NCBI GenBank assembly: GCA_024233865.1
Contig: JACKPA010000013.1
Coordinates: 62,001-126,000 of the forward strand
DNA from: Leptospiraceae bacterium
GTDB lineage: Bacteria > Spirochaetota > Leptospiria > Leptospirales > Leptospiraceae
Length of the DNA stretch: 64,000 nt
Direction: 5' to 3'
Shown here: piece by piece, positions 18,431 to 27,724 of the stretch
Numbering within the stretch: position 1 is the first letter of the stretch
Layout: the number at the start of each line of letters is the position of its first letter
Program-made: the position numbers and the translations under genes
Notes under the pieces: model-generated
What the model was told of the DNA's origin: nothing
Database searches by the model: none
Seen by the model: only the letters and a program-made list of their open reading frames with translations

Positions 18431-19843
18431 CTAAACCGATTTGATCTCGCTTACAAGTTGAGTGATTGTATCTTTAGCATTTCCAAAAAGCATTTTGGTT
18501 TTATCATTAAAAAAGAGTTCGTTTTCAATACCAGCGTAACCGGCACCGCGTCCTCTCTTTAGCACAATAATATTTTTTGCTTCCTCAGCTTCCAAAATAG
18601 GCATTCCATAAATTGGGCTGGATTTGTCACGTTTGGCAGCCGGATTCACAACGTCATTTGCCCCCACAACAATCACAACGTCTGTCGATGGAAAGTCTGG
18701 ATTGATGTCATCCATCTCACACAGTTTCGGATAAGGTACATCAGCTTCTGCAAGTAATACGTTCATGTGTCCAGGCATCCTACCAGCAACCGGGTGAATC
18801 GCATATTTTACTTCAACACCCTCTGCCTCTAGCAACTTATCCATTTCGTGGATTGCATGCTGAGCTTGGGCAACTGCCAAACCATAACCGGGAACAATAA
18901 CTACTTTGGAAGAATACTTTAAGAGCATGGCTGCATCAGACGGGCTTATTTCTTTATAAACTCCCCCTGCACCACCGGCTGCTGCTTCTCCGGAAGCCGT
19001 TCCGAACCCACCAAAAATAACGTTTGCTAGAGATCGGTTCATGGCTTTACACATTACAACCGTTAGAATTGTTCCTGCCGAACCCACCAAAATACCACCA
19101 GTCAACATAACTTTATTGCCATACAAGAATCCTGCAAAAGCTGCAGCCATACCGGTGAATGAGTTTAGTAATGATATAACAACCGGCATATCCGCTCCTC
19201 CGATAGGAAGAACAAACAAGATTCCGTAAAGCAGAGCAGTTCCAAACAAGGCATAAAACAACATACTTGCTTCTGCTTGATTGCTTTTCATCATAACCAT
19301 TACGCCCAAAACAATAGATGCAAGGAGGAATAGGTTGTTTACAAAAAACTGTCCGGGAAAAGTAACCGGTTTTTCAATCGCTTTGTAACCTTGCAATTTT
19401 CCAAAGGCAATCATACTTCCTGAGAAAGATATGGAACCAATGATCGTTCCCAAAAGAATCACCAAAGCAGTAGTGCTCATTAAGCTACCGGTTTTTAAAC
19501 CTTCGTTATAGGTAAACTCAACAACGGAAATTACGGCAGCACAAGCTCCCCCCATCCCATTAAACAAGCTCACCATTTGCGGCATTGCTTTCATGTCCAC
19601 TTTTTTTGCCGATACGGCACCTAACACAGTACCAATCACAATGGCAGTAAAAATCCAGGCGTAGTTATGAAGACCATGTCCGTTTTTTTGGTACAAAAAT
19701 ACGGTTAGTAAAATTGCCAAAAACATTCCAACCGCTGCGAGAAGATTCCCTTTTCTTGCTGAGTCCGGATGTCCCATCATTTTGAGACCAAACACAAAAG
19801 AAAGAGAAGCTACTAGATAAGATATTTCAATATATGCTTCCAT
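18431..19843 (-). CDS. pntB: NAD(P) transhydrogenase beta subunit
   Basis: Membrane and NADP(H)-binding subunit of the proton-translocating transhydrogenase, which uses the proton gradient to make NADPH from NADH. 470 residues with about eight or nine membrane helices in the first 270, then the NADP domain (VVIVPGYGLAVAQAQHAIHEM, and GANDVVNPAAK near 400). The start has GGAG about five bases upstream. It follows pntAB by 9 bases and ends the operon next to the convergent helicase terminator. Confidence 0.97.
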   Translation of the reverse strand: MEAYIEISYLVASLSFVFGLKMMGHPDSARKGNLLAAVGMFLAILLTVFLYQKNGHGLHNYAWIFTAIVIGTVLGAVSAKKVDMKAMPQMVSLFNGMGGACAAVISVVEFTYNEGLKTGSLMSTTALVILLGTIIGSISFSGSMIAFGKLQGYKAIEKPVTFPGQFFVNNLFLLASIVLGVMVMMKSNQAEASMLFYALFGTALLYGILFVLPIGGADMPVVISLLNSFTGMAAAFAGFLYGNKVMLTGGILVGSAGTILTVVMCKAMNRSLANVIFGGFGTASGEAAAGGAGGVYKEISPSDAAMLLKYSSKVVIVPGYGLAVAQAQHAIHEMDKLLEAEGVEVKYAIHPVAGRMPGHMNVLLAEADVPYPKLCEMDDINPDFPSTDVVIVVGANDVVNPAAKRDKSSPIYGMPILEAEEAKNIIVLKRGRGAGYAGIENELFFNDKTKMLFGNAKDTITQLVSEIKSV

Positions 19844-19852
19844 TCAAACTCC

Positions 19853-20185
19853 CTACTTTTTTGGTTTCTTTTTAAACATTTCCAACATTCTATCCGTAAC
19901 CACAAAACCACCAACTACGTTTAGAGTTCCCAATATCACGGCAACAAAACCCAATACCATAGAAGGAATATCATTTGGTTCTGCTTCGCCCATTACGATA
20001 ATTGCACCCACAATCACCACTCCGTGTATAGCGTTTGCTCCGGACATCAAAGGTGTGTGTAATACTGCCGGAACGTTTGAAATTACGACCACCCCAACAA
20101 ATATAGACAACGCTATAAAATAAATCATGTTTATATGACCACCGCCTGAGGCAGGATTCATAAATAACTTTAAAATTTCTTCCAT
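19853..20185 (-). CDS. pntAB: NAD(P) transhydrogenase alpha-2 (membrane) subunit
   Basis: Small membrane subunit (110 residues, three or four helices) that in E. coli is fused to the end of PntA but in Rhodospirillum rubrum and others is separate. It shows the conserved SNVPAVLHTPLMSGANAIHG helix and ends in a Lys-rich tail. AAGGAG lies 6 bases upstream of the ATG. It sits between pntAA (10 bases) and pntB (9 bases). Confidence 0.96.
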   Translation of the reverse strand: MEEILKLFMNPASGGGHINMIYFIALSIFVGVVVISNVPAVLHTPLMSGANAIHGVVIVGAIIVMGEAEPNDIPSMVLGFVAVILGTLNVVGGFVVTDRMLEMFKKKPKK

Positions 20186-20195
20186 TCTCTTCTCC

Positions 20196-21341
20196 TTAGC
20201 CTTTGTTTAACGCATCAAGCGTTCCCTGGTGGCGTATTGCACCATCATGAGCTGTCACAGTACCCGCGATAATTTCATCTTCAAAATCAAAAACTAATTT
20301 CACTTCTTTTGTTGCCTTATCAGGAATTGCAAAAAGTTTTAAAAAGTTTATTACGTTTTTACCATACATCTTGCTTGCGTCAAACGGTACGGTTCCTTGT
20401 AAGTTGGAATTTCCAATAATGGTGACATCATGCTTCACAACGGTTTTGTTGTTTTCCGTTAATTCACAGTTTCCACCCATCACAGCTGCCAAATCCACAA
20501 TTACCGAACCCGGTTTCATATCTTTCACCATTTGTTCCGTAATAATTATGGGAGCCTTTCTTCCCGGAATAAGAGCTGTTGAAATAACAACGTCAGATTT
20601 TGCTATGGATTTGTGAAGAGCTTCTTTTTGCCTTTTCATATAGTCTTCGGATTGCTCAACGGCGTAACCACCGGCTTTAGAAGCATCAGCAGCACCTTCC
20701 ACCTCAATAAACTTTCCACCCAAGCTCATAACTTGCTCTTTGGTTTCCGGTCTTGTATCGGATACCTCGATCACTGCACCTAATCTTTTGGCAGTAGCAA
20801 TTGCCATCAAACCGGCAACTCCTGCGCCAATGATCACAACTTTAGTTGGTGGGATAGTTCCCGCAGCTGTTGTCAACATTGGAAAAAACCTTGTCAAGTG
20901 ACTCGCGGCAAGCAGTACTGCTTTGTAACCGGCAACGGTACTTTGAGAGGACAATACGTCCATACTTTGCCCTCTTGTAATCCTCGGAATCGTATCCATA
21001 CTACATACGGTAACCTTTTTATCAGCCAAAGCTTTGATAAGCTTGGGGTTTACCATCGGTTGTAGAATGGATATCAAAACTTGACCTGCTTTCATTGAAT
21101 TAATTTCGTCGTTGGTTGGAGGATGGATTTTTAGCAATATATCTGATTTTGATAATACATCCTTTTTATTGCTTAATTCCGCTCCGACTTTTTTATAGTC
21201 TTCATCCAAAGCGGAAGAATTAACCCCAGCCCCCGTCTCAACGAGAACACTTATTCCCATTTTAACAATTACGTCCACTGCTTCTGGCAGCATCGACACA
21301 CGTTTTTCTTCTTCTGGTTCTTTTAAAACACCTAATTTCAT
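20196..21341 (-). CDS. pntAA: NAD(P) transhydrogenase alpha-1 (NAD-binding) subunit
   Basis: Soluble NAD(H)-binding subunit of the proton-translocating transhydrogenase, 381 residues, the size of the R. rubrum PntAA. It begins with the alanine dehydrogenase/PNT N-terminal domain (GVLKEPEEEKRVSMLPEAV). The NAD fold has VVIIGAGVAGLMAIATAKRLGA near 167-188. Together with the two downstream genes it forms a complete three-gene operon. The product links NADH and NADPH pools, which fits the PFOR/Nfn genes elsewhere in the window. Confidence 0.97.
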   Translation of the reverse strand: MKLGVLKEPEEEKRVSMLPEAVDVIVKMGISVLVETGAGVNSSALDEDYKKVGAELSNKKDVLSKSDILLKIHPPTNDEINSMKAGQVLISILQPMVNPKLIKALADKKVTVCSMDTIPRITRGQSMDVLSSQSTVAGYKAVLLAASHLTRFFPMLTTAAGTIPPTKVVIIGAGVAGLMAIATAKRLGAVIEVSDTRPETKEQVMSLGGKFIEVEGAADASKAGGYAVEQSEDYMKRQKEALHKSIAKSDVVISTALIPGRKAPIIITEQMVKDMKPGSVIVDLAAVMGGNCELTENNKTVVKHDVTIIGNSNLQGTVPFDASKMYGKNVINFLKLFAIPDKATKEVKLVFDFEDEIIAGTVTAHDGAIRHQGTLDALNKG

Positions 21342-21605
21342 AAATACTCTCTTATCAGATAGTTTTAACTATTATTTATAATATAAGGTAAAACACCCCT
21401 TTTCTTATAAATTTCTAAAAAGGAGCATTTTAATATTGTATTATACAAATCTTATGGCTAGGGTTTATTTTCAATAAAAAATATAGTAAGTAGTGCTTCT
21501 GAGGTATTTTAGTATATATTTACCCTGGGTAAAATGGAAAAACTGGAGGTAATTACAAAAACTTTTCTTGGAAATTGCAAACTATTTTTTTTCCGTTTAG
21601 AGTTT

Positions 21606-21899
21606 TTATTTAATTTCAACCCACACGTCCACCCAGTTAGCCCTGGGTGGACATTGACAAGCTCTAAGTATCATCAACTTCTGATTAGGATAGAAGAGAA
21701 ACAAAGGATTCAATTCTTCTGGTAATCTAAAGACAACATGGTAATATGTAATCGGCAATACATCTTTCTTCCGATGGTAAAGCCATTTGATTTTTTTCTC
21801 GAATCCACACTTAGGACAATTTCTGTTTCTACATGAGTTATAGGAAATATCAATTATCCCGCATGTTGGACAGTGCTCTACATATTCAGAACTCTTCAA
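21606..21899 (-). pseudogene. fragment of an IS91-type transposase (zinc-binding N-terminal part)
   Basis: Ninety-seven codons remain of a Y2-type rolling-circle transposase. The zinc-binding HCPTCG ... SCRNRNCPKC motif and the following LPITYYHVVFRLPEELNPLF segment are characteristic of the IS91 family N-terminus. The catalytic domain is missing: the frame changes into unrelated sequence after PNQK and stops. The N-terminal start is also lost. No terminal repeats could be recognised. It is one piece of a mosaic of fragments at 21.6-22.5 kb. Confidence 0.8.
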
Positions 21900-22199
21900 T
21901 ATGGTTCAGTTGCAGGTGGATGTTGTAAAGCTCAAGCATGGACAAATTCAAATTCAGGTGGAAATTCTGGAGCAACAGGAGTCTGTAATTTTACGGGCTT
22001 TATACTACTAGAACTCTACCAGTTACCAGAAACACTTAAACTAGAAGTTTTTCATTATATAATGTTTTTAAAAAAAGAATACCGAAATCAAGAAAAATTA
22101 GTAGTTAAGAAGAAGAGAAAAGCTGGTAGTGCGAAAGGGAAATATGTGATAAAGTCAGATTTTGATGCACCAATAGATGACTTTAAAGATTACATGTAA
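21873..22199 (+). CDS. DUF2281-type antitoxin with a replaced N-terminus
   Basis: Residues from about 46 on (LELYQLPETLKLEVFHYIMFLKKEY ... DFDAPIDDFKDYM) are a near-complete DUF2281 protein, the usual antitoxin paired with a PIN-domain toxin. The first 45 residues (VAGGCCKAQAWTNSNSGG and so on) are Cys/Ser/Gly-rich, do not belong to that family and probably come from a fragment of another gene joined here. The ATG at 21873 overlaps the IS91 fragment on the other strand. The stop TAA is one base from the next ATG, the normal antitoxin-toxin coupling. It may no longer be functional because its partner is cut. Confidence 0.6.
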   Translation: MLYIFRTLQYGSVAGGCCKAQAWTNSNSGGNSGATGVCNFTGFILLELYQLPETLKLEVFHYIMFLKKEYRNQEKLVVKKKRKAGSAKGKYVIKSDFDAPIDDFKDYM

Positions 22200-22438
22200 T
22201 GAATTATTTAATAGATACACATACATTTTTATGGTTTATATCTGATAGTTCTGATTTATCCGAGAAGGCAAAAATGTTAATAGAAGACGAAAATAATTCA
22301 ATTTTTCTGAGTGTTGCGAGTTTATGGAAGATTATCAATAAATGGTGGCTATGGTTCTTTATGATCCATGGACAGGTATTTTTGATACAACAGGAAATAT
22401 GCTCGAAGACCGAACCGACTTCACTGCTGACCTCTTAG
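22199..22438 (+). pseudogene. truncated VapC-like PIN toxin
   Basis: The first 46 residues are a PIN-domain ribonuclease N-terminus (MNYLIDTHTFLWFISDSSDLSEKA, then IFLSVASLWKI) with the first acidic catalytic residue Asp6. After LWKI the sequence no longer matches a PIN domain: the rest of the frame is antisense-like filler over a kelch fragment in another frame. The usual protein is about 130 residues, so at least two of the catalytic acids are lost. Confidence 0.8.
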
Positions 22439-22479
22439 AAAATGGAAGAGTTTTATTTATAGGTGGTTTCTCTGGTTGA
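22342..22479 (+). pseudogene. fragment of a kelch/galactose-oxidase-type repeat protein
   Basis: A short frame reads LYDPWTGIFDTTGNMLEDR, then TADLLENGRVLFIGGFSG and a stop. This is one typical kelch-like repeat (YDP-x-T-G-x-F ... G-N-M ... A-T-L-L-x-N-G-x-V-L-x-x-G-G). Only about one repeat is left. It is joined directly to the cut PIN toxin, so a deletion or recombination event has fused two unrelated genes. Confidence 0.65.
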
Positions 22480-22618
22480 AATCGGGTGATATAGGTGATA
22501 TTTTTTAGAACTAGCCTTCAGATAACCCAATCCGATAGGTTGAAGGCGGATATTCGTCTCATAAAAATCTTGAATGGGGGGCTGGAGTAGGAGTATTTTC
22601 ACGCCTATTTATATAATA

Positions 22619-22963
22619 TTAGAGACCTTCTAAAAACTTTATTGCATCCTCCACACGAGGAAATATTGTGCAAAGATTGTGAAATCCACCGAGGTTGAAT
22701 ACGTGTGCAATCGCTGAGTTGATGTCTGTAAAAATAAAATAGCAATTTGAATCTAATTTTGCTCTCTTGGCTCCTTCAAAAAATAATTTTAACCCAGATG
22801 AATCTACGAAAGCAAGTTCTTTTAAACAAAGAATGGTTTTTTTTCTATTTTTTGCCAATAACTCATCAAGTTTTTCTTGTAAAAAAGGCGAGCTATACAA
22901 TTCTAATTCTCCAACCAAGTAAATAATATCAATTGGTCCGTTTTCTTTATGCGTAAATTCCAT
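22619..22963 (-). CDS. STAS-domain protein (anti-sigma factor antagonist type)
   Basis: A 114-residue single STAS domain. The phosphorylatable serine region is VDSSGLKLF (Ser55/Ser56). It has the alternating beta/alpha pattern of SpoIIAA-like proteins, which bind and release anti-sigma kinases in partner switching. It is the last gene of the flagellar cluster, 14 bases after the WYL regulator gene. No partner kinase of the RsbW type is next to it; the HATPase protein at 9.6 kb or another locus could serve (speculative). Confidence 0.88.
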   Translation of the reverse strand: MEFTHKENGPIDIIYLVGELELYSSPFLQEKLDELLAKNRKKTILCLKELAFVDSSGLKLFFEGAKRAKLDSNCYFIFTDINSAIAHVFNLGGFHNLCTIFPRVEDAIKFLEGL

Positions 22964-22977
22964 AGTTTGTTTGTCCT

Positions 22978-23937
22978 TTAAAAGTATAGCATAGGAATCT
23001 GTAAAATATCCAATTCTTCTAAGAATTCTTCAACTAATTCTGTTGGGCTAAGCAAAATTATATTATCACCAAAATTCTTGATAATGGATAGAAACCAGTT
23101 TTTCTCAATAATTTTTGTTTTTCCGTAGATGTAATGCTTGTTTTTAAATTGTTTTGAATAATCTATGATTTCTATATCTAATTTAAGAGATAGATTATAG
23201 GCTATACTTTCCGAATAAAGAACTTCGGCAAAACCGGAACTTTTTTTGGATTGGTTTACAAAATGATGAAATTCGGATATATGCTTAGCTACATCCGGTT
23301 TGGAAGTTTCGTCAATGGGTATATCCGTAATTTTTAAATTGAATATAGAATCCAATCGAAAGTTCCGTATCCCCTTTTTTGTATGACAATAACCTATTAA
23401 ATAATGGTTCATTTCCGAAGTGAACAAATAAATAGGGTCAACTCTACGTGTTTCCGGTTTTGCGTCTTTTCTTCCTTTGTAATCAAACTGAACGCTTTTT
23501 AGAATTGAAATTGCTTTTTGAATCAACTCGTTTAATTCGGAATATTCTACATATTCGGAAGCTGGAATTACAGAATTAATTTTGTCTTTTATGGATTTGA
23601 GAATCTCTATTTTATCTATATTCTCTGTTTTTTGAAATTCATAATCGACAATTTTCCTTATGCTCATCCACTCTTGAACATTTAAAGCGATATACTTTTC
23701 TATGCTAACAGGCATAAAGATTTTTAAGCCATCACCATCAAAATATATCTCAATATAATCAGCTGGAGTATAAGGATAAGAACCAACCATAAACAGTTGA
23801 CCCAATTCTTTTTTCAAAACTTCCTTATCGGCATAACCAGAATATTTGGCAAGACTGTCAAAAGTAATATTCGGGTTAGAAGATACTAATTTGATTAGGT
23901 TGAGTTTTCTATTGAGTCTTTGAGCCGTTGAGTTCAT
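22978..23937 (-). CDS. WYL-domain transcriptional regulator
   Basis: A 319-residue regulator. Residues 1-60 form a helix-turn-helix-like region (RLNRKLNLIKLVSSNPNITFDSLAKYSG), and the C-terminal half has the WYL fold (VDPIYLFTSEMNHYLIGYC near 180-198 and FRLDSIFNLKI). WYL proteins of the PafC/DeoR-like group bind DNA and sense a ligand. It follows fliH by 5 bases, so it is in the flagellar transcript and may link flagellar gene expression to another signal (inference). Confidence 0.85.
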   Translation of the reverse strand: MNSTAQRLNRKLNLIKLVSSNPNITFDSLAKYSGYADKEVLKKELGQLFMVGSYPYTPADYIEIYFDGDGLKIFMPVSIEKYIALNVQEWMSIRKIVDYEFQKTENIDKIEILKSIKDKINSVIPASEYVEYSELNELIQKAISILKSVQFDYKGRKDAKPETRRVDPIYLFTSEMNHYLIGYCHTKKGIRNFRLDSIFNLKITDIPIDETSKPDVAKHISEFHHFVNQSKKSSGFAEVLYSESIAYNLSLKLDIEIIDYSKQFKNKHYIYGKTKIIEKNWFLSIIKNFGDNIILLSPTELVEEFLEELDILQIPMLYF

Positions 23938-23942
23938 AAAGC

Positions 23943-24866
23943 CTATATAGGTTCGGCATTACGTATAGCTTCTTCAATTTCTTTTAATTGAGTAGAAATC
24001 CTAGCATCAATTGCTCCAACATCTGTTTCTATAATGACCCCACCTCTGTCCACACGAGAATCTTCGTATATATTCACCTTCCTGAGTGATTCCATCAGTT
24101 TAATTAACTCATCTTTATGGGCAGTTGTAATTTCCAAGTCAGCAAAATTTACTCGTATATCCACTCTATCCCTATCCTTAATCCGTTTGAGGGCTTCTCT
24201 AATGTTATTAAGAACGATTTCTTTCCTTTCGATAATCTCATCCTTAATCACTTTGCGAGCAATAATCAAAATCATTTCAACCATCTGTTTTTCAGACGCT
24301 TGTATAATATCTTCGCGAATGTCTATGGCTTTTCCAACGATAGTCCCCAAGCGATCTATCAATCTTCTGACTTCTGCTTGTCCTTTTCTAAAGCCTACCT
24401 CCCGTCCGGCATCATAACCTTTTTGGTAAGCTTCATGTTCAATTTCAGCCACTTTCATTTCGGCTTCTTTGATCATACGCTCAACTTCTAGTTTGGCTCT
24501 GTCGAGGATCTGCTCCGCTTTTGCCTTCCCAGAGTCTTCCTCAGCCTTTACCTTTTCTTTGGAATCTTGGATCATTTGGAAGGATCGGGTTTTTCCTTCT
24601 TCTATGATTCTATCTGCTCTTACTCTTGCTTCTTCTAAAGTTTGGCGTACTTGTTCTTCTGTCTCGCGCCTGTACCTCTCTAATTCCGATTCAATTTCAT
24701 CAATGGAAGGTCCCTGGTATTGTTCAATTATATTACCTTCCGTATCTACTTCAAATTCCTCTTCCTCTTCTGCGTGATGAAACTTTTTGTAACGTTCCGG
24801 AATGGATAATTCAAGTTGATCTTGGGATTCCGCAATTTGAATTGGTTTAAAAACTAACTTCGCCAT
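23943..24866 (-). CDS. fliH: flagellar assembly protein FliH
   Basis: Soluble regulator of the flagellar export ATPase FliI. 307 residues. The long charged coiled coil (about 60-165) contains repeated E/A/K-rich segments and the family's typical GYDAGREVGFRKGQAEVRRL near 165-184. The C-terminal domain resembles the V-ATPase E subunit (QMVEMILIIARKVIKDEI). The N-terminus starts with the FKPIQIAESQ motif seen in spirochaete FliH proteins. It sits 1 base after fliG. The usual next gene fliI is not here; a WYL gene follows instead. Confidence 0.93.
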   Translation of the reverse strand: MAKLVFKPIQIAESQDQLELSIPERYKKFHHAEEEEEFEVDTEGNIIEQYQGPSIDEIESELERYRRETEEQVRQTLEEARVRADRIIEEGKTRSFQMIQDSKEKVKAEEDSGKAKAEQILDRAKLEVERMIKEAEMKVAEIEHEAYQKGYDAGREVGFRKGQAEVRRLIDRLGTIVGKAIDIREDIIQASEKQMVEMILIIARKVIKDEIIERKEIVLNNIREALKRIKDRDRVDIRVNFADLEITTAHKDELIKLMESLRKVNIYEDSRVDRGGVIIETDVGAIDARISTQLKEIEEAIRNAEPI

Positions 24867-24867
24867 A

Positions 24868-25851
24868 TTACCTTTCCTTCCACAATTTTATCTCTCCAGA
24901 GTCTATTAATTGATGCAACTGTTCTATAATACCTTTTTGGGCTTCTTCTATTTCTGCAAGCGAAATTGGACCCATTGAATCCATTTCTAAAATAATAGAT
25001 TTTGATAGCCATGGTTCACATCTTTCCAATAATTTTTCTTTTGTAGAGTTTTCAACTCCTTTTAACGCACAAGCCAAAACTATTGGGTGAAATGTTGAAA
25101 AAAACTTTGATAAAGCTGATCTGCTAATGTGCAGTAAGTCATGAAACGTATAATAGTGTTCATTGATATATTCGGCAAATTGAGGATTTTTTTCCTCAAT
25201 TTTTGACAATAGTTTGTAGGAAATATTGGGGCTTAACCTTATTAAAATCTCAGCAGCCTTTCGGCCACCCCTGTTTTTTATCTTGGAAATGAGAAGATTG
25301 GATTGAATCAGTTCTTGCTTGAAGTTTAAAAATCTTTCTAATTCGTTTCTAACAAATTCCGAATGAAAATCAATTTTATGTATTTCATTGATAACATCTT
25401 CTCGAAATTTATCATGAAAATCCTCTAGTAGCTTAGAAGCCTCATCTGGATTGGCAAAGCATAAAACAAGGGCTATTGTTCGAGGTGCCTCATCTTTAAT
25501 AATTTTATCAAGTTCATCCCTATTTTTGTTTTTTAAGTCCTGAACTACGGATTCACTTTTTTTGGTTTCGAGAAGTAACTTTTCAATTTCTTTGGCTAAG
25601 TTTTCCCCTAAATTTAGTTCGGCACTCTTGGCACTTTTTGGAATTTGCCGTTTAAGAGCTTGGGTAAAATTGTAAAGTACATCTTTTTCCTCTGATAAGC
25701 TAGGAGACTTTAAATTGGAGAGCTTATCAATAAGCTTTTCAAGTTCTTTTTTGTCCAAACTTGAAAAAACTTCCGATGGGAGATGTTCTCCAATTAAGTT
25801 GTACAAAATTGCAGCTTTGTTATTAAATCCCTTGGCATCCAAAGTGATCAA
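24868..25851 (-). CDS. fliG: FliG-family flagellar motor switch protein, divergent paralogue
   Basis: Rotor protein that links the MS ring to the switch and meets the stator. 327 residues. The C-terminal domain is clear: LACALKGVENSTKEKLLERCE, then LEMDSMGPISLAEIEEAQKGIIEQL. The middle domain has EAPRTIALVLCF where typical FliG has EHPQTIAL, and the N-terminal part is long and weakly conserved, so this may be a second FliG of the kind spirochaetes carry. The start is TTG at 25851, which overlaps the fliF stop as TTGA, with GAGGAG upstream. Confidence 0.88.
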   Translation of the reverse strand: MITLDAKGFNNKAAILYNLIGEHLPSEVFSSLDKKELEKLIDKLSNLKSPSLSEEKDVLYNFTQALKRQIPKSAKSAELNLGENLAKEIEKLLLETKKSESVVQDLKNKNRDELDKIIKDEAPRTIALVLCFANPDEASKLLEDFHDKFREDVINEIHKIDFHSEFVRNELERFLNFKQELIQSNLLISKIKNRGGRKAAEILIRLSPNISYKLLSKIEEKNPQFAEYINEHYYTFHDLLHISRSALSKFFSTFHPIVLACALKGVENSTKEKLLERCEPWLSKSIILEMDSMGPISLAEIEEAQKGIIEQLHQLIDSGEIKLWKER

Positions 25852-27545
25852 GTGTTCTCCTCTTCAGACAACCACGTTCTTAACAATTGAGCAACATCTT
25901 CCGGTTTTTCTTTTGCCAAATTGATGGCATTGTCAAGCAGTTCTTTACGTAATTTTTCATCCAAAGAAAGCTCGACTTCAGCTCCTCCATCTTCCATAAC
26001 CCTAAGAGCAGCCTCTCGCATCATTTGCTGTTGAGCAGCCAACTCTTCTTCTCGTAACCTTCTTCTTCTCGCAATTTCTTTTTTGATCGCTCTGTAGATC
26101 AAAATAATTAAAATCAAAACGGTCAAAATTATCATGGAAGCGATAAACGCTTGCTTGATTGCTTTTTGCCTTGCTAGCTCTGCGTCTTCTGCTTCAAACT
26201 GAGCTGTTCGATCTCTTTGCAGAGTTGTAACGTTGAGTTGATCTCCTCTGGCTTTATTAACTCCAATGGCAGATTCCAGATTCTTTTTAATTTTCCCTAA
26301 CTCTTCGTCGGAAACGGGAATGTAAGTCCTATCATAGGCAATTCCCTCTTTATTTTCTTTTTTTTGCCACCTTCCGTCCAAAACAACAGACAAATTTATT
26401 TTATCAATTTTCCAAGGTTGCCTATGAACTTCACTTACTCTACGGTTAAACTCGTAGTTACTGATATTTTCTTTTTTGGTATACTGTGCTTTCTGGTAGT
26501 CTGTGTCTTTATATCCAGGTGGAATGTTGGGTTCCGTTCCTGCTATACCATCTGGTGTAAAACCACGACCATCAAATTTCTCTTCCGTTTCTTTAGATGA
26601 AATTTTTAGAGAGTTTCCTTCTACAAGTTGTAATTCCGAATAGGGAGTATCAGGGTTGTCAGGTATGGCAACAACCGGGCTTACCGCATTATCTTTATAA
26701 CTTTCTTTGTCCCAATTTAAAAGATATTCAAATCTAGTAATCTCAACCCGATCTTCTCCTAACCAAGCTTGTAAAGTTTTGCGAATATCAATTAGACGTT
26801 TAATCCTCTGCTCTTCTTCGATTCGCATTCTCTCCTGCACAATTCTCAGTTCTAGTCGTTCTTTTTCCAAGTCTTCTTCAAAATCGGAAATTACCTTTCC
26901 ATCAGCGTCAGCAACACTCACATTTTCTGGTTTTAGATTTGGCACAGCACGAGAGACCAAGTTTACGATACCTTTAACCTCTTTTTTGGAAAGCTGGTCA
27001 ATTCCGGGAATAAAGTGTAAAATAACGGAAGCTTTAACCGCACTACGACTTGCTTCAAATAGTTCATCTTCCGGCATGGCTATGTTTACATAAGCTTTAT
27101 CAATAGGTCGTAAAGTTTGAAGGGATTGTTCAATCGCTCCTTTTAATGCCCTGTATTTCTTGATATCTTTATCGAATTGAGTTTCGGTAAATTTTTCAAG
27201 ATCAAACAATTCCCAACCTCTCACCCCGGGTGGAATTAAGTTTTCTTGGGCGAGTTTTGTTATTATTTCCTGTCTTTCTTCCGGATTTACGGAAATAACA
27301 GAAGTGTCTCCTGCTGAATAATCATATCCCAATGCGTCTAATTTTTTTGTAATTTCTGAGAAATTTTTTGGGTCTAAATCTTTAAACAAAATGATATTGT
27401 TTTTTTGAACAGAGAGAGAGGAAACAATAATAATAGCTATTACTACGACTAAAAAAATAGAACCTATAATGATCTTTTTAGTTGTGTCTAATTTAGATGA
27501 TAGCTCTTTGATTTTATCTATAATCTTCTGAAGTTGTTCAGGCAT
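25848..27545 (-). CDS. fliF: flagellar MS-ring protein FliF
   Basis: Forms the membrane ring of the flagellar basal body. 565 residues, with membrane helices at about 24-44 (IIIGSIFLVVVIAIIIVSSL) and about 455-477. Between them are the ring-building motifs (LIPPGVRGWELFD near 104, VNIAMPEDELF near 155, VKGIVNLVSRAVPNLKPENVSV near 188-210). The C-terminal tail (LRKELLDNAINLAKEKPEDVAQLLRTWL) is the FliG-binding helix. AGAGGGG lies just before the ATG. It is the first gene of the cluster. Confidence 0.96.
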   Translation of the reverse strand: MPEQLQKIIDKIKELSSKLDTTKKIIIGSIFLVVVIAIIIVSSLSVQKNNIILFKDLDPKNFSEITKKLDALGYDYSAGDTSVISVNPEERQEIITKLAQENLIPPGVRGWELFDLEKFTETQFDKDIKKYRALKGAIEQSLQTLRPIDKAYVNIAMPEDELFEASRSAVKASVILHFIPGIDQLSKKEVKGIVNLVSRAVPNLKPENVSVADADGKVISDFEEDLEKERLELRIVQERMRIEEEQRIKRLIDIRKTLQAWLGEDRVEITRFEYLLNWDKESYKDNAVSPVVAIPDNPDTPYSELQLVEGNSLKISSKETEEKFDGRGFTPDGIAGTEPNIPPGYKDTDYQKAQYTKKENISNYEFNRRVSEVHRQPWKIDKINLSVVLDGRWQKKENKEGIAYDRTYIPVSDEELGKIKKNLESAIGVNKARGDQLNVTTLQRDRTAQFEAEDAELARQKAIKQAFIASMIILTVLILIILIYRAIKKEIARRRRLREEELAAQQQMMREAALRVMEDGGAEVELSLDEKLRKELLDNAINLAKEKPEDVAQLLRTWLSEEENT

Positions 27546-27724
27546 AAACCCCTCTAAATAAAATATCCAAACATAGCTTACGACCTTGGAATAAAGACAA
27601 TACTATGTTAATTTATTATATACTTATTAGATAATCAAAAATATAAAGAACTTTTTATTACAAATTATTATTTTATTTTGTATAGAAATAAGAAAATTGG
27701 TTAGAAAGGATTATAGAAATAATT

